From Rhyzopertha dominica (taxonomy: Eukaryota > Arthropoda > Insecta > Coleoptera > Bostrichidae), in assembly GCA_025024175.1 (NCBI GenBank), contig QCXZ01000064.1, forward strand, positions 43,793,325-43,857,324: a stretch of 64,000 nucleotides of DNA, read 5' to 3'. Positions 47,741-57,409 of the stretch are shown here, in pieces; the first letter of the stretch is position 1; each line of letters starts with the position of its first letter. A program made the translations under genes and the position numbers. The notes below the pieces were generated by a model. It had not been told where the DNA came from and searched no databases. It was given only the letters and a program-made list of their open reading frames with translations.

Positions 47741-48454
47741 GCATGCAGGCAGGAACACCGACGGTGATTATGAATCACGAAAATTTTTAAAATGGAGTAA
47801 ATAGGGGTAAATTTTTAATGAGCTGTGTATATCACTTCTTTTATTTATGCTATTTATTTGTTTATTAATGTGTACCATTTCCAGAAACATTCGGTTTATT
47901 TTCAAATTTATTTGTCTATCTAAAATTGTGGGATCTTCAAATTGAATGTATGGTCAAAATTGAAACAATGATTAAAAATTACCGATGTTGTTTTTCCATT
48001 TATAACGTCTCTTTTATGTTCTTTTAGTCTATTATTCAAATGTCTACAAGTCAGCCCAACATAAATAGACTGACAATCATTACATTTAATCGTAAAAACA
48101 ATATTTGTAAGATCTCCAATTTTAGTTTTTGATTTTAATTTTGAAAATAAATCCCCAACTCCAATCAGAGGGTAATAACTTTTTCGAGCATTACAAAACT
48201 TTACTAATAATTTATTTAATTTATTACTAAGACCTTCAATATAAGGAATGGTGCAAAATTTGGAAAATTTATTTGTTCAAACCACTTCGTCAGTCACTCC
48301 AACAGCAGAGCTCTCATGTCTCGTTACATTAATAAACAAAAATAGCATAAATAAAAGAAGTGGTATAAACTACTTATCAAAAATTTAGACCTATTTACTC
48401 CATTTTAATAATTTTCGTGTTTCATAATCACCGTGGTTGTGCCTGCTTGCATGC
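47741..48454 (-). mobile_element. Penelope-like element remnant with inverted terminal repeats
   Basis: A minus-strand frame (about 47,930-48,260) encodes the RT C terminus and GIY-YIG endonuclease of a Penelope-like element: IPYIEGLSNKLNKLLVKF, then IVFTIKCNDCQSIYVGLTCR with the CxxC and YVG motif, then RLKEHKRDV. It lies between inverted repeats of about 130 bases (47,741-47,870 against 48,327-48,454), sharing GCATGCAGGCAGG and the ATAATCACCG region. Inverted flanking repeats are known for this class. A further terminal-type motif (TTTCGGAGGTGTTTACCTC) at about 47,516 suggests the element once reached to about 47,490. Confidence 0.72.
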
Positions 48455-48473
48455 TGCTGGCTGGTATTATTGG

Positions 48474-48477
48474 CCAG
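48474..48477. repeat. Target site duplication CCAG, left copy
   Basis: Four bases repeated at 56,078-56,081 on the other side of the errantivirus; 4-bp duplications are usual for Ty3/gypsy integrases. Confidence 0.85.
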
Positions 48478-48726
48478 AATGATGTTTTCGGTAAACGAAA
48501 ACGAGTTTTTAAAAAATTTTATTTTAAAATTACTGCGTACAGCTCTAAAGCTATCTAGGAACTGAGCTAACAAGCAAAACTACATATGTAAGAAATGTCG
48601 GTATTGTAATATAATACGCCGACTTGATAAAGTGTCGCATGAATGCGACATACGGGGAATCTCGGTGTTAAAGTCCTGCGTTGGCGGATTTGTGCACTGG
48701 TTTCCCAGGGGGCCGAATACATGACT
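48478..48726 (-). repeat. Errantivirus 3' LTR, 249 bp
   Basis: Identical to 55,829-56,077 by eye over the whole length. Read on the minus strand it begins AGTCATG and ends CATCATT, the AGT...ATT termini common in errantiviruses. It holds a TATA-like TATTATATTAC, an AATAAA signal near the end, and an 8-bp inverted repeat TGTCGCAT/ATGCGACA upstream of the TATA-like site. As the 3' LTR it would supply the polyadenylation signal. Confidence 0.93.
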
Positions 48727-48740
48727 CCTCCACCCTTAGA
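48727..48740 (-). other. Polypurine tract
   Basis: The minus strand reads TAAGGGTGGAGG directly before the 3' LTR start AGTCATG. A purine run in this position primes plus-strand DNA synthesis in LTR retrotransposons. Confidence 0.8.
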
Positions 48741-48747
48741 GGGAAAA

Positions 48748-50448
48748 TTACCGACCAGGTAATTNGACGTTGGTGCCTTCGACAAGGGTAGTTGTGATGC
48801 CAGATGGTTTACGGGTTTTTACATCGATCCATTTTCTGTAACCAAAATATAACAAAAGAAAGAAAAGAATTAGGTACAGCACTATTGTGAAGACACTGGT
48901 CCGATGGTAGTATATTGGGTGGTTGTCGCTCCTTCGAAGTATTTTTTCTGTTTGCTGCAGACGACGTCGAAGTTCTTGTAGGTGGTTGGTATTAATTTCT
49001 TCTAGCTGGAGAGGCTGGAAGACTTCGATTGATTCGCTTGGTGGTCGATCGATGTTGATTAGCTTCGGGAAATGGATTGCTTGTTTGTCAGCAGTAGATC
49101 CGATTGGTCCTTGCAACGTTTTTCCATCGACTCGGAGGGAACATTTATCATGGATTTCCAGTATGTACGTGCCATTAAAGGGTAGGTTCTCCTCGTTATT
49201 GCCGCAGCGTTGTATCCCGACTGCCAAATTGGGTGAAACCAATATCCAAGTGTTGGTGTTTACTTGTTCGATAAGTAGTTTCAGAACCTTGACTGGAGCA
49301 TAATGACACTTTTCGGTGGGTTTCCGATAGCGAATTGTTGAAATTTCGCAGGGAACATTATTCGACCAACCATATTCTTCTGCTGGCTCGCAAATGAACT
49401 GACTATGACCCAGTTCTTGGCATTTTGGCTCTTTGACGAACTTTTCAGCATTTTCAAGGAAGTACGTGAGGGTTGTGATTAATATAAGGTTATCTGGGCT
49501 GGGTATCGGAAATACTTTAAAATAATTGTACGTTTCGCAGCCGACTATTGGAAGTTCGTAAATAAAAATAACTTCATTTAATTTGGAATAGACTTTGACT
49601 TTGAGTATTTTCTCTAAATATGATAAATTATCATTATTTATCTCCAAAGGAAAACAATACGGTTGAATTAAATTGCTAGTGTTTTTGATTTCTTGAATTA
49701 GTAGCGACGGAGCTATTATACCTGTGTGAAAGGTATGTATTCTGGAAAAAGACATTGCAGTTTGAATATTGTTCAAAGTATCGATCATAATTTGGAGAGT
49801 CAGTGCGAATTGATTAGTCAATGTGTACATCAAAAAATATTCGTATATTTGGAGTTCTTTAATTTTAAGATCGTAAACAAAAGATTCAATTTGCGACAGA
49901 TGGAACTGAATCTTCTTTTGATTGTCTTTGATAATTTCTACATTTTTCTGAAATCCCGAAATAGCATTATTCATTACCGATACCTGATTTTCCATGGCAA
50001 ATTTTAAGGTGTCTTGTGAATTTAGCAATTTGGATATAAGTTCGTCATACTTTTGGGCATCGTCTTGGTCTAAATTTCCAGTGATTGCCTTTACTATTGA
50101 CCCTAACGCGTTTATTAGCCCTCTGCGTCGTCTAGTATGGGGTGTAATTTGTTCTAGAAGTCCGTCTAGTTTTCCAAATAAGTTCTCAATTAATAAAATG
50201 TTATTGTTGAATTCGGTCGCGTACTGCGGTCCGACCTTCGATTTATTAAAGCTAACTGCGAGTGCCGAAAATGAGTGTCTGAGATTATCGTATTCCTTTT
50301 TAAAAGGTTTTAAGTCAATTTTGTGTATGTACGTCCAATGGGTAGTCTGTAAGTGGGCATTTCCTAATTTAATAGGTAATATCCCTTGGTTAGTTTTGAT
50401 TTCTGTAGTCTTCATTGTCTGTAATGTCGTTTGTATCGTCATTGTCAA
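48748..50448 (-). CDS. env: Errantivirus envelope glycoprotein (Env)
   Basis: Fusion-type envelope protein of the errantivirus class, related to baculovirus F proteins. It would sit in the cell or particle membrane and drive fusion. Seen directly: a furin-like site RRRR at residues 106-109 (numbered from 50,448) followed at once by a Gly-rich hydrophobic fusion-peptide-like segment (about 110-124), a long coiled-coil-prone region after it, and one C-terminal membrane anchor (about residues 518-537) with a short basic tail. The frame overlaps the end of pol by 59 bases. The first in-frame ATG is at 50,442 and no good signal peptide follows it, which fits expression from a spliced mRNA that supplies the start. 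An N at 48,765 makes the fifth codon before the stop NAA, so termination there is possible. Confidence 0.93.
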   Translation of the reverse strand: MTMTIQTTLQTMKTTEIKTNQGILPIKLGNAHLQTTHWTYIHKIDLKPFKKEYDNLRHSFSALAVSFNKSKVGPQYATEFNNNILLIENLFGKLDGLLEQITPHTRRRRGLINALGSIVKAITGNLDQDDAQKYDELISKLLNSQDTLKFAMENQVSVMNNAISGFQKNVEIIKDNQKKIQFHLSQIESFVYDLKIKELQIYEYFLMYTLTNQFALTLQIMIDTLNNIQTAMSFSRIHTFHTGIIAPSLLIQEIKNTSNLIQPYCFPLEINNDNLSYLEKILKVKVYSKLNEVIFIYELPIVGCETYNYFKVFPIPSPDNLILITTLTYFLENAEKFVKEPKCQELGHSQFICEPAEEYGWSNNVPCEISTIRYRKPTEKCHYAPVKVLKLLIEQVNTNTWILVSPNLAVGIQRCGNNEENLPFNGTYILEIHDKCSLRVDGKTLQGPIGSTADKQAIHFPKLINIDRPPSESIEVFQPLQLEEINTNHLQELRRRLQQTEKILRRSDNHPIYYHRTSVFTIVLYLILFFLLLYFGYRKWIDVKTRKPSGITTTLVEGTNVXLPGR

Positions 50449-53400
50449 TATCCACCTGCAACGGAGTAGCGGTTTTAGTTTTTGGTCTAAGTTCTTTAAC
50501 GTGATAAATTCTAATTTTGTTGCTTTCTTTGTCTCTGAGTTGAACTCTGTTGTTTTCGAGTAATTTTTCTATCACAAATGGGCCGGAATATCGATTAGCA
50601 TCTTTATTTCGTGCTCTTTCGTGACTTAATGTATAAACAACATCATTTTCTAAGAAATCGTGGGTGTTGCCCAAATTTTGTTTGATTTTACCTTCGATTG
50701 TTTTTGCTGTGATTTGTTTGTACAGTGCGTCTAATTTTTGTTTGTGTGATGTGGAATGGTCTTGATACATGGGTCTATTCGTGAGAAGAGATGGGTCTCT
50801 GAGGTCAGTGTGACCATACACGAGTTCAAACGGGGTAAAACCTGTAGCAGAGTGAATGCTATTATTATAGGCAATTAGAATGTAGGGCATAATGTCTGTA
50901 TCATTTGGATGTTGTTGTTTTAAAAGTCGATAATGTTCGAGTAGGGACGAATGGAATCTTTCCACCGGCGAATTTCCATCGTGGTGGTTAGGGGTTGTGA
51001 AATGGATTTTTATGTTATGTATGTTTAGCAAATCCTTACAATTCTGCGTTTTAAATGCGGTAGCGTTGTCCATTACTATTTTTTGTGGTACACCAAAACA
51101 GGAAAAGAAGTGCGTTAATGCCTTACAAATTTCTAACGAATCTTCTCTTGGAATTTTCAGTGCTTGTCCGAATTTAGAAAATTTGTCAAGTAGTGTCAAA
51201 TACTTTTCACCTTTTAATTGAAATATATCCATGTGTAAAATCTGAAATGGTTTTGATGCTGTTTCCGTTATCATTAATGGAGTGTCTACTTTGATTCTCG
51301 AATATTTAGCACGCTTACATATTTCACAAGAATTTATGTAGTGCGAAATATCATCCCGCATCTTTTGCCAATAATAATTTCGCTGTATGTGATTAGTTGT
51401 CTCTACAATACCTCTATGATTTGTTTTTGATTCGTGGTGATTTCGAATTACTAGTATTTTTTCGTCTTTGTCGAATAGTGTGTTTACTAATTTCGTACAT
51501 GATATCAAATTGGTTATTTTAGGATTGAAATTTTTAATGTACACTTCGTTAAATACGTTATACAAATCTTGGGTGTGAAAGTAAATATAAATCTTTCGGC
51601 CTGGCAAAACGAATTCCTTTAGAACCTTTAATATCAAATTTCTATTAAACGTTGGAATTTTAATTTCAAAAATTTTGTTGGAACCATCGCTACTTGGTTG
51701 TACCATGATTTTATCGTGAGGATTATGGGTTATTCTCATCTGGTACGGTTTATTATTGATCATCTCATCAAGAATTGGAATGCTGTTTCGCAAACTTGGG
51801 TTGCATTCGGAATGAGGAGTATTAAGTGTGTCAATAATTGGTGGCCTAATCTGTATATTCGATATTATGTTAATCTTTTTTGAAGAGGTTGGCACGTTTA
51901 AAATTTCTTCGCTTATTACTTGTTGAACTTGATTTTCGTCTACATCCGAATTTTCCAAAACTTGGTCCAAATTTTCATCCAGGAATTTCGCAACATCGTT
52001 ATCGATATCGCCGGGATTGTTAATTATTGACTGTGTTTCCAACGCGTTTAATTTTATTCTAGATAATGCGTCGGCATTACTGTTTAAACTTCCCTTTTTG
52101 TAACAAATTTCGTAATCATATTCTTCAAGTTTCAACCTCCATCTAACTAATTTTGAATTGGGCTCTTTTAGGGAGAACAACCAACGCAACGGTCGGTGAT
52201 CTGTATATATTTTAAATTTCCTACCGAAAAGGTACGGCCTAAAATGTTTACAAGCCCATACGATCGCGAGCAATTCCTTTTCGATCGTTGAATATCTAGA
52301 TTCGGTATCGTTAAGGGTTCGAGAAGCGTATGCTACAGGGCAGTCGTTCGGAACGTTGCCTTGAGACAATACAGCTCCTAGCGCGAAGTTTGAGGCATCA
52401 GTCGTTAGTATGAATTCCTTTCCAAAATCAGGGTATTGTAAAACGGGATCGTTGCACAACACCTGTTTACAATTTTCGAAACTTTTGACAAAATCTGGAT
52501 TATGTTCAATTTTGACTCCTTTCTTTAAACAAGAGGTCAAGGGTTTTGTCAATTTGGCAAAATCCTTAATGAAACGCCGATAGTATCCCAGAAGGCCCAA
52601 AAATGATTTTATATCTTTAGTACTTTTTGGAATAGGAAAGTTTTTAATGGCATGAATTTTTTCTGGGTTTGGTCTAATTCCGTCTTTGGTAATAATGTGG
52701 CCAAGATATGGTACTGAATTTCTAAGGAATTCCGATTTGTCTAATTGTATTTTTAAATTTGCTCGTCTGAGACGGGAGAACACTTCTCTCAGACGTTCAA
52801 TATGTTCTTGCAATGAGCTGGAAAATATTATTATATCGTCTAGATAAACCAGACATTTTTCATTGTGTAGTCCTCGAAGCACATTATCCATAACTCGTTG
52901 AAATGTCGCTGGGGCGTCTTTCAGCCCGAACGGCATGCGTTTAAATTCGAAATGCCCGTTATTAACGGTGAAAGCAGTTTTTGGAATATCGGCGGGGTTA
53001 ACCTCTATTTGATGGAAACCTGAAGTAAGGTCTAAAGTGGTAAAATAATTTGAATTTCCGAGTTTGTCCAACACCTCTGAAATATTCGGTATTGGGTATT
53101 TATCATTGACTGTTTTATCGTTCAACCTTCGGTAGTCGATCACAACTCGCCACTTGGTTTTCCCTGAAGCGTCTTTCTTTTTAGGAACGACCCAAACTGG
53201 GGAACTCCAAGGTGAGTTTGACGGTTGGATTATGTTTTGTTTCAACATTTTATCAATTTGGTCCTGAATTTCGTTTTTGTGTATTTCCGGAAACCTGTAT
53301 GATTTTGTATAAATAGGCGTTTCATCTGTTAGTTTTATGGAATGCTTAATTTCGTTCGTGAAAGAGAGCGGTAACTTATCGCAATATAATATATCCCTGA

Positions 53401-54233
53401 ATTCAAAGCACAATTTTCTAATAGCATCGTATTCTTCCTGGTTGAGATGAGAAAGTCTTAAATTTTTAAGATTCTCTTTCATAAATTTGTCAATTAATGT
53501 TCGATTATCCTCTGAATTTTGTTCAATGAAATTTTGTTCGATATCTGGTGTTTCGAATGGCTCTAATACAAATGGTTCTAAAATATTTAAAACTTGAGGA
53601 CGTTCGCTTTTATTAATTATTGTTGTGATTGCCAAATTGTTATCGATTTTGACGAGTGACTGTGGTAGTTCCATAGTATCACCAATTTTAGTGTATGGTA
53701 AAATACCATTTTCTGTGGAGCACTTAACTGGAATTTTAATAACTTGTTCGGTTCTAGGCTGAATTTTGATTTTGTACGGGAATATGTTCTCTGATGAATT
53801 TGAACTCGGCTTAACGTCACTTTCAATCATTAATGGAATTTTTGAAGTAGGTAAATTTAGGATTCGCTGACGACAATTAATTTGTGCATCAACATTATCT
53901 AAAATATCGAAACCAATCAGTCCGTCATATTTAGGACTAAAATCGTAAATGTGAAATTTAAAGTTCTTTTCCTGTGGAAATACTTGAAGACGAGGTACAA
54001 CAACTACGTTTTTGTGACAGGTTGTGCCATGAGATGTAGTAACTGAGAAATGTTCTACTTTTATATCGTGCGGAAAATATTTACAAGCTAATTTTGGCGA
54101 AATAAAACTACGTGTACTTCCGGTATCGATCAAAAATTTAGCGTTAAGATCCGGCATAAATATATGTGGCAAGTTTTTTGTGTTAACATTATAAGAATCT
54201 ACACAGGGTCCTGGTTTTGGGAGGTCGATGGAA
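50390..54233 (-). CDS. pol: Errantivirus Pol polyprotein (protease, RT, RNase H, integrase)
   Basis: Enzymatic polyprotein, open without interruption. Residues counted from a TTG at 54,172: protease with active site DTGS (16-19); reverse transcriptase about 295-470 with the aspartate of TLDLTSG (381) and catalytic YLDD (443-446); RNase H about 585-705 with acidic residues in TTDAS (592), IEKEL (631), YTDHRPL (658) and NADALSR (701); integrase with HHCC zinc motif (913-952) and D982, D1035, E1071, the last two 35 residues apart as in retroviral integrases. No ATG precedes the protease; the frame is open upstream into gag and is entered by a minus-one shift near 54,232-54,238. Length and order are those of 17.6/297-type errantiviruses. 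Confidence 0.95.
50455..50462 (-). promoter_or_regulatory. Candidate env splice acceptor
   Basis: The minus strand reads GTTGCAG followed by G just upstream of the first env ATG (50,442), with the AG at 50,457-50,456. It suits a 3' splice site for the subgenomic env mRNA. Confidence 0.5.
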
Positions 54234-55482
54234 AATTTATCATGTCTTGTTCTTCTGTCGTCGGAATTTGAAATTCTGTTTCTTCTTGATAAATTTGGTA
54301 TTCGGGGTCTTGTTCGGGTTCATAATTTTCACTGCCAGCTTCGAAATTTTCAGATTGTTCGTTTTGATCATTGTAATTTAATTCTTGTGAGATAAAGTTT
54401 GGTTTCTGGCCAGTTGGTCTGAAGAAATTTTGGGGCTTTTGAAAATGAGTGAAATTTCGTTTCGATTGGTTAATGGTAGATGTACTCATAGGAGTTGGCG
54501 TATACGGGGAATTTGGATTGCTGTTTCGTGTTTGACCTGAATATTGGGGCTTACCAAACACTTCAGCATTCGTAAAATATCTTTGTGGACGAATAACGGG
54601 CTGAGGCATGTTTATAGGTCCTCTCGGAAATGGAGAAGGTTGAGGCTGACGGTACTGAACAGCCGGTGAATTAAATTGTGGAATACTTGCAAAATGATTT
54701 TGAAAACTTGACATCTGATTTTGATACTGGTTTGGTTTAAACAGAGAATTTCCGGGTGACATTTTCGTAAGCGGTCTGTGTTGACTCGCATTCAATGAAT
54801 GACTTTTATTTTGGGAATACAAAAAGTTTTCCTCCTCAATAACCATGGATAATGCTTGTTCGATGGTTTGAGGGTTCTTGACACGGATCATCATTTGTAT
54901 ATTGCCAGGTATATTCCTAATAAAAGTTTGAAGTGCCAAATCGTCATAAGTTTTAATTCTAACAGTTTTTTCGGCAGCGGTGATCGGCAAGATACTAGTT
55001 TTTGCTCTCACAAGTTCCCTAACATCTTGACAACGTTGCCCAAAATTAAATATAGTCTCGTTTTTAAATGGTCGCAAAGTTATTATGTCTTGTATTAGAC
55101 ATTCGACGTTTCTTTGGTCCGAAAAAGTTTCAATCAAGGTGGCTCTTAACTTTTGCCATGTATCTATATCGGTACGATTTCCTATCAATAGCAAAGCACG
55201 ATCTCTCAACTTCCCAATAATCGCGTTAACTAAAGTACTGTTGATATCATCTTTAACATTAATCGCGTTACCATACTTATTCACTAATCTATCGCAAAGA
55301 TTTATGAAAATATTTAACGTATTTACATTTCCGTCATATGTGATTATGGAATCTAATTCTAATTTTAGTACATTAAAGTTTATTTCGCGAGTCATATTTG
55401 TTTCGTTATCGGAATCGGATTCTAACCCTATTGTATTAAATAAATCGGCTACGTCGTCGATTTCTTCAGAATCGTTCGACAT
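54199..55482 (-). CDS. gag: Errantivirus Gag
   Basis: Structural protein of about 427 residues that would assemble the particle and package RNA. It begins at an ATG (55,482) after a leader of about 350 bases. The N terminus is acidic (NDSEEIDDVADLFN). The central part (about residues 60-210) is the helical capsid-like region with WQKLRATLIETF and FNFGQRCQDVRELV. The C-terminal third is rich in Gln, Pro, Asn and Phe. No CCHC zinc knuckle is visible, which is normal for errantivirus Gag. It ends at TAG (54,201-54,199), about 30 bases beyond a slippery heptamer, and overlaps the pol frame. Confidence 0.92.
   Translation of the reverse strand: MSNDSEEIDDVADLFNTIGLESDSDNETNMTREINFNVLKLELDSIITYDGNVNTLNIFINLCDRLVNKYGNAINVKDDINSTLVNAIIGKLRDRALLLIGNRTDIDTWQKLRATLIETFSDQRNVECLIQDIITLRPFKNETIFNFGQRCQDVRELVRAKTSILPITAAEKTVRIKTYDDLALQTFIRNIPGNIQMMIRVKNPQTIEQALSMVIEEENFLYSQNKSHSLNASQHRPLTKMSPGNSLFKPNQYQNQMSSFQNHFASIPQFNSPAVQYRQPQPSPFPRGPINMPQPVIRPQRYFTNAEVFGKPQYSGQTRNSNPNSPYTPTPMSTSTINQSKRNFTHFQKPQNFFRPTGQKPNFISQELNYNDQNEQSENFEAGSENYEPEQDPEYQIYQEETEFQIPTTEEQDMINFPSTSQNQDPV
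54232..54238 (-). promoter_or_regulatory. Candidate minus-one ribosomal frameshift site
   Basis: Minus-strand heptamer A AAT TTT in the correct gag phase (last base of one codon plus two full codons). It fits the X XXY YYZ rule for minus-one slippage and lies 11 codons before the gag stop. Slipping here enters the pol frame, which is open from this point through the protease. Confidence 0.7.
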
Positions 55483-55519
55483 ACAATTATTATAAAGCGT
55501 AAGAAAGGAAAATATAGGT

Positions 55520-55525
55520 ACTCAC
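55520..55525 (-). promoter_or_regulatory. Candidate splice donor in the leader
   Basis: The minus strand reads GTGAGT, a full 5' splice consensus, 37 bases upstream of the gag ATG; the base before it is an unresolved N (55,526). Errantivirus env mRNAs are known to be spliced from leader to env. A leader ATG at 55,545-55,543 lies upstream of it. Confidence 0.55.
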
Positions 55526-55828
55526 NGTTTAAGGATAGGTCTCATGCCTTTTCTTGTCTTCTTAAAACTAGGTCTCGGGACGACTGCGATAGTCAGCTTT
55601 TACGTGGTGGCCTCTTGGTGAAGTTCCGTATGCAGCGGCGATACTTCTTTAACCTTCGGTCTCCACGGAGTCCTATGTGCTGTCAATGGGTTGATGGAGT
55701 CTTCCTCTGGTCTGGTCACGTATTCCGCGTCGGCACCAGGTCCAAAATCAACTCGATTCGAATTGCCGGTAAATGGTTAAAACCAACGAAATTTCGAAAA
55801 ATTCTCCGACAATCCTACTGACTGCGCC
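55526..55828 (-). other. Errantivirus untranslated leader
   Basis: About 300 bases between the 5' LTR and the splice donor. It starts with the primer binding site and is expected to hold the packaging signal. There is one short ATG-led frame at 55,545, just before the donor; no other coding potential is evident. Confidence 0.6.
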
Positions 55829-55829
55829 A
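55811..55829 (-). promoter_or_regulatory. Primer binding site, tRNA-Ser-like
   Basis: Directly at the 5' LTR end the minus strand reads TGGCGCAGTCAGTAGGATT. This is close to the serine-tRNA primer site of the 17.6/297 group of errantiviruses; its first T is shared with the LTR end. Confidence 0.85.
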
Positions 55830-56077
55830 ATGATGTTTTCGGTAAACGAAAACGAGTTTTTAAAAAATTTTATTTTAAAATTACTGCGTACAGCTCTAAA
55901 GCTATCTAGGAACTGAGCTAACAAGCAAAACTACATATGTAAGAAATGTCGGTATTGTAATATAATACGCCGACTTGATAAAGTGTCGCATGAATGCGAC
56001 ATACGGGGAATCTCGGTGTTAAAGTCCTGCGTTGGCGGATTTGTGCACTGGTTTCCCAGGGGGCCGAATACATGACT
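55829..56077 (-). repeat. Errantivirus 5' LTR, 249 bp
   Basis: Same sequence as the 3' LTR at 48,478-48,726. In this position it would act as promoter, with a TATA-like TATTATATTAC and the palindrome TGTCGCAT/ATGCGACA (55,984-56,001) upstream of it. Identity of the two LTRs points to a recent insertion. Confidence 0.93.
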
Positions 56078-56081
56078 CCAG
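56078..56081. repeat. Target site duplication CCAG, right copy
   Basis: Matches 48,474-48,477 on the other side of the errantivirus. Confidence 0.85.
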
Positions 56082-57345
56082 CACATTATATAGGTTCATA
56101 TTTCATAACAGCAGAAATGTATGTACCTTAACCTACTGCGTGGTAATATTGTACCTGACGGACATCTATTTTCCAATGAAAATCGACAAGGAATGCCACA
56201 CCTGACGCAGCTCCGCCACATTATGGAGTTATTGTTTATCTGTATCTGGATAACATTTTCCTAGGTCAGTAAGTGGATAGGACGTCTGGGAAATCTTGGA
56301 TAACCTGCGAGGACGCCTCACTTAAGTCCATTCGTTTTTTTCCTCTGGGATCATTTAAATTACCAGGTGTACAAAGAAAATCCACGAAATTTGTAAGGGT
56401 TTAAACCAGAATCAGCCACGAAATTCTAGAAGTACCGCCTAACTGACTGCAAAATACGTTGCGTAATTTTACTTCCACATCCAACGGATGGGAAGTATTG
56501 TATCGCGAAAAATATTTCAAAAATTTTTATTTGCTTATTCGCTTTAAAATGGTCGAAAACGCAAGAAGACAAAATTTGAGCAAAAACAAATTTCTTGTCT
56601 GTGTGTCTGTGGTTTTGTTTGTGGACAAGATAACTTTCGAAAGACTTAATATATGAACTTGAAATTTGGCAAACGTATAAATCTCAACTACCCAAAGCGA
56701 CCTATTTTTTGTGAGGTAAGTAGGGTATCGGGAAAGGGGCAAAATTGTGGGGTAACTACCCTTTTTGCAATTTTTTTTTCGTTTTAGTATGTGATTAGTA
56801 GTATAACTGCCAGTATTATTCGTTCTTATGAATTTTCGGTGCAGCAAACTGTTTAGAAGATATTAGCAAAAAAGCGTCAATTAAAGAACGGGTTTTCCTA
56901 AATATCTCCGAATATATATAATATATTCAAAAAATGAAAATACCATCAGATAGGAAATAAAATTTCGCACAAAAAGTGTCTTAGAAAATTTACCCAAAAT
57001 TTTGACATTTTCGAAATATTTCCAAAAATTTTAGTATTATGTAGAAAATCAAATTTCTAATCAGAAAGCACTCTTGTAATTTTATTGTTAAGTTAAAAAT
57101 TTTGGAGTTATTTGGAAAAAAAGATTTCAAAAATGTATATATTTTTGCTAATATTACGAAAACTGTTGGTCTTAGAAAAAATGTGTAGAGAGAAAAAATG
57201 CTCAAAACCTGATTACTAATCGTATAGTATTAGAAATAAAAACGTAAATGTCATTTTGACAATGGGATGCGGAAGTGTTTATTCAATTTGCAGCGGTTTT
57301 TTTTAATAGGCTAGGTTATTGCCAAGCTGCATATCTTGATTTACA
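56082..57345 (+). mobile_element. Mariner/Tc1-type transposon copy C, right part
   Basis: Picks up exactly where copy C stopped: TATTATTGGCCAG left of the LTR plus CACATTATATAGG here equals the continuous TATTATTGGGCAACACATT of copy A. The transposase then continues with RRTSLKSIRFFPLGSFK (about 56,310-56,360, the SPDLTPLDFFLWG region). A segment at about 56,472-57,275 without similarity to copies A and B is bounded by short inverted repeats, and the 3' part resumes with a TAGGCTAGGTTATTGCC match to copy B. The right terminus is not identified. Confidence 0.65.
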
Positions 57346-57409
57346 CTAAGCACTTTTATTAAACAAATCGCATCAGATTCAGATCCAAAATTTAATAATA
57401 CTGATGATA

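Larger units (their letters stand above)
48478..56077 (-). mobile_element. Complete env-bearing Ty3/gypsy element (errantivirus)
   Basis: A 7.6-kb element with two identical LTRs, tRNA-Ser-like primer site, gag, pol, env and polypurine tract in canonical order on the minus strand, bounded by CCAG duplications. It sits inside mariner copy C. All three frames are open apart from two unresolved bases (48,765 and 55,526), so it may be an active endogenous virus. Closest by architecture to the 17.6/297/ZAM branch. Confidence 0.95.

Noticed and set aside
48923..50563. Several plus-strand open frames of 90-190 codons across env and the end of pol
   Set aside because: They mirror the intact env and pol frames on the minus strand and have no motifs of their own.
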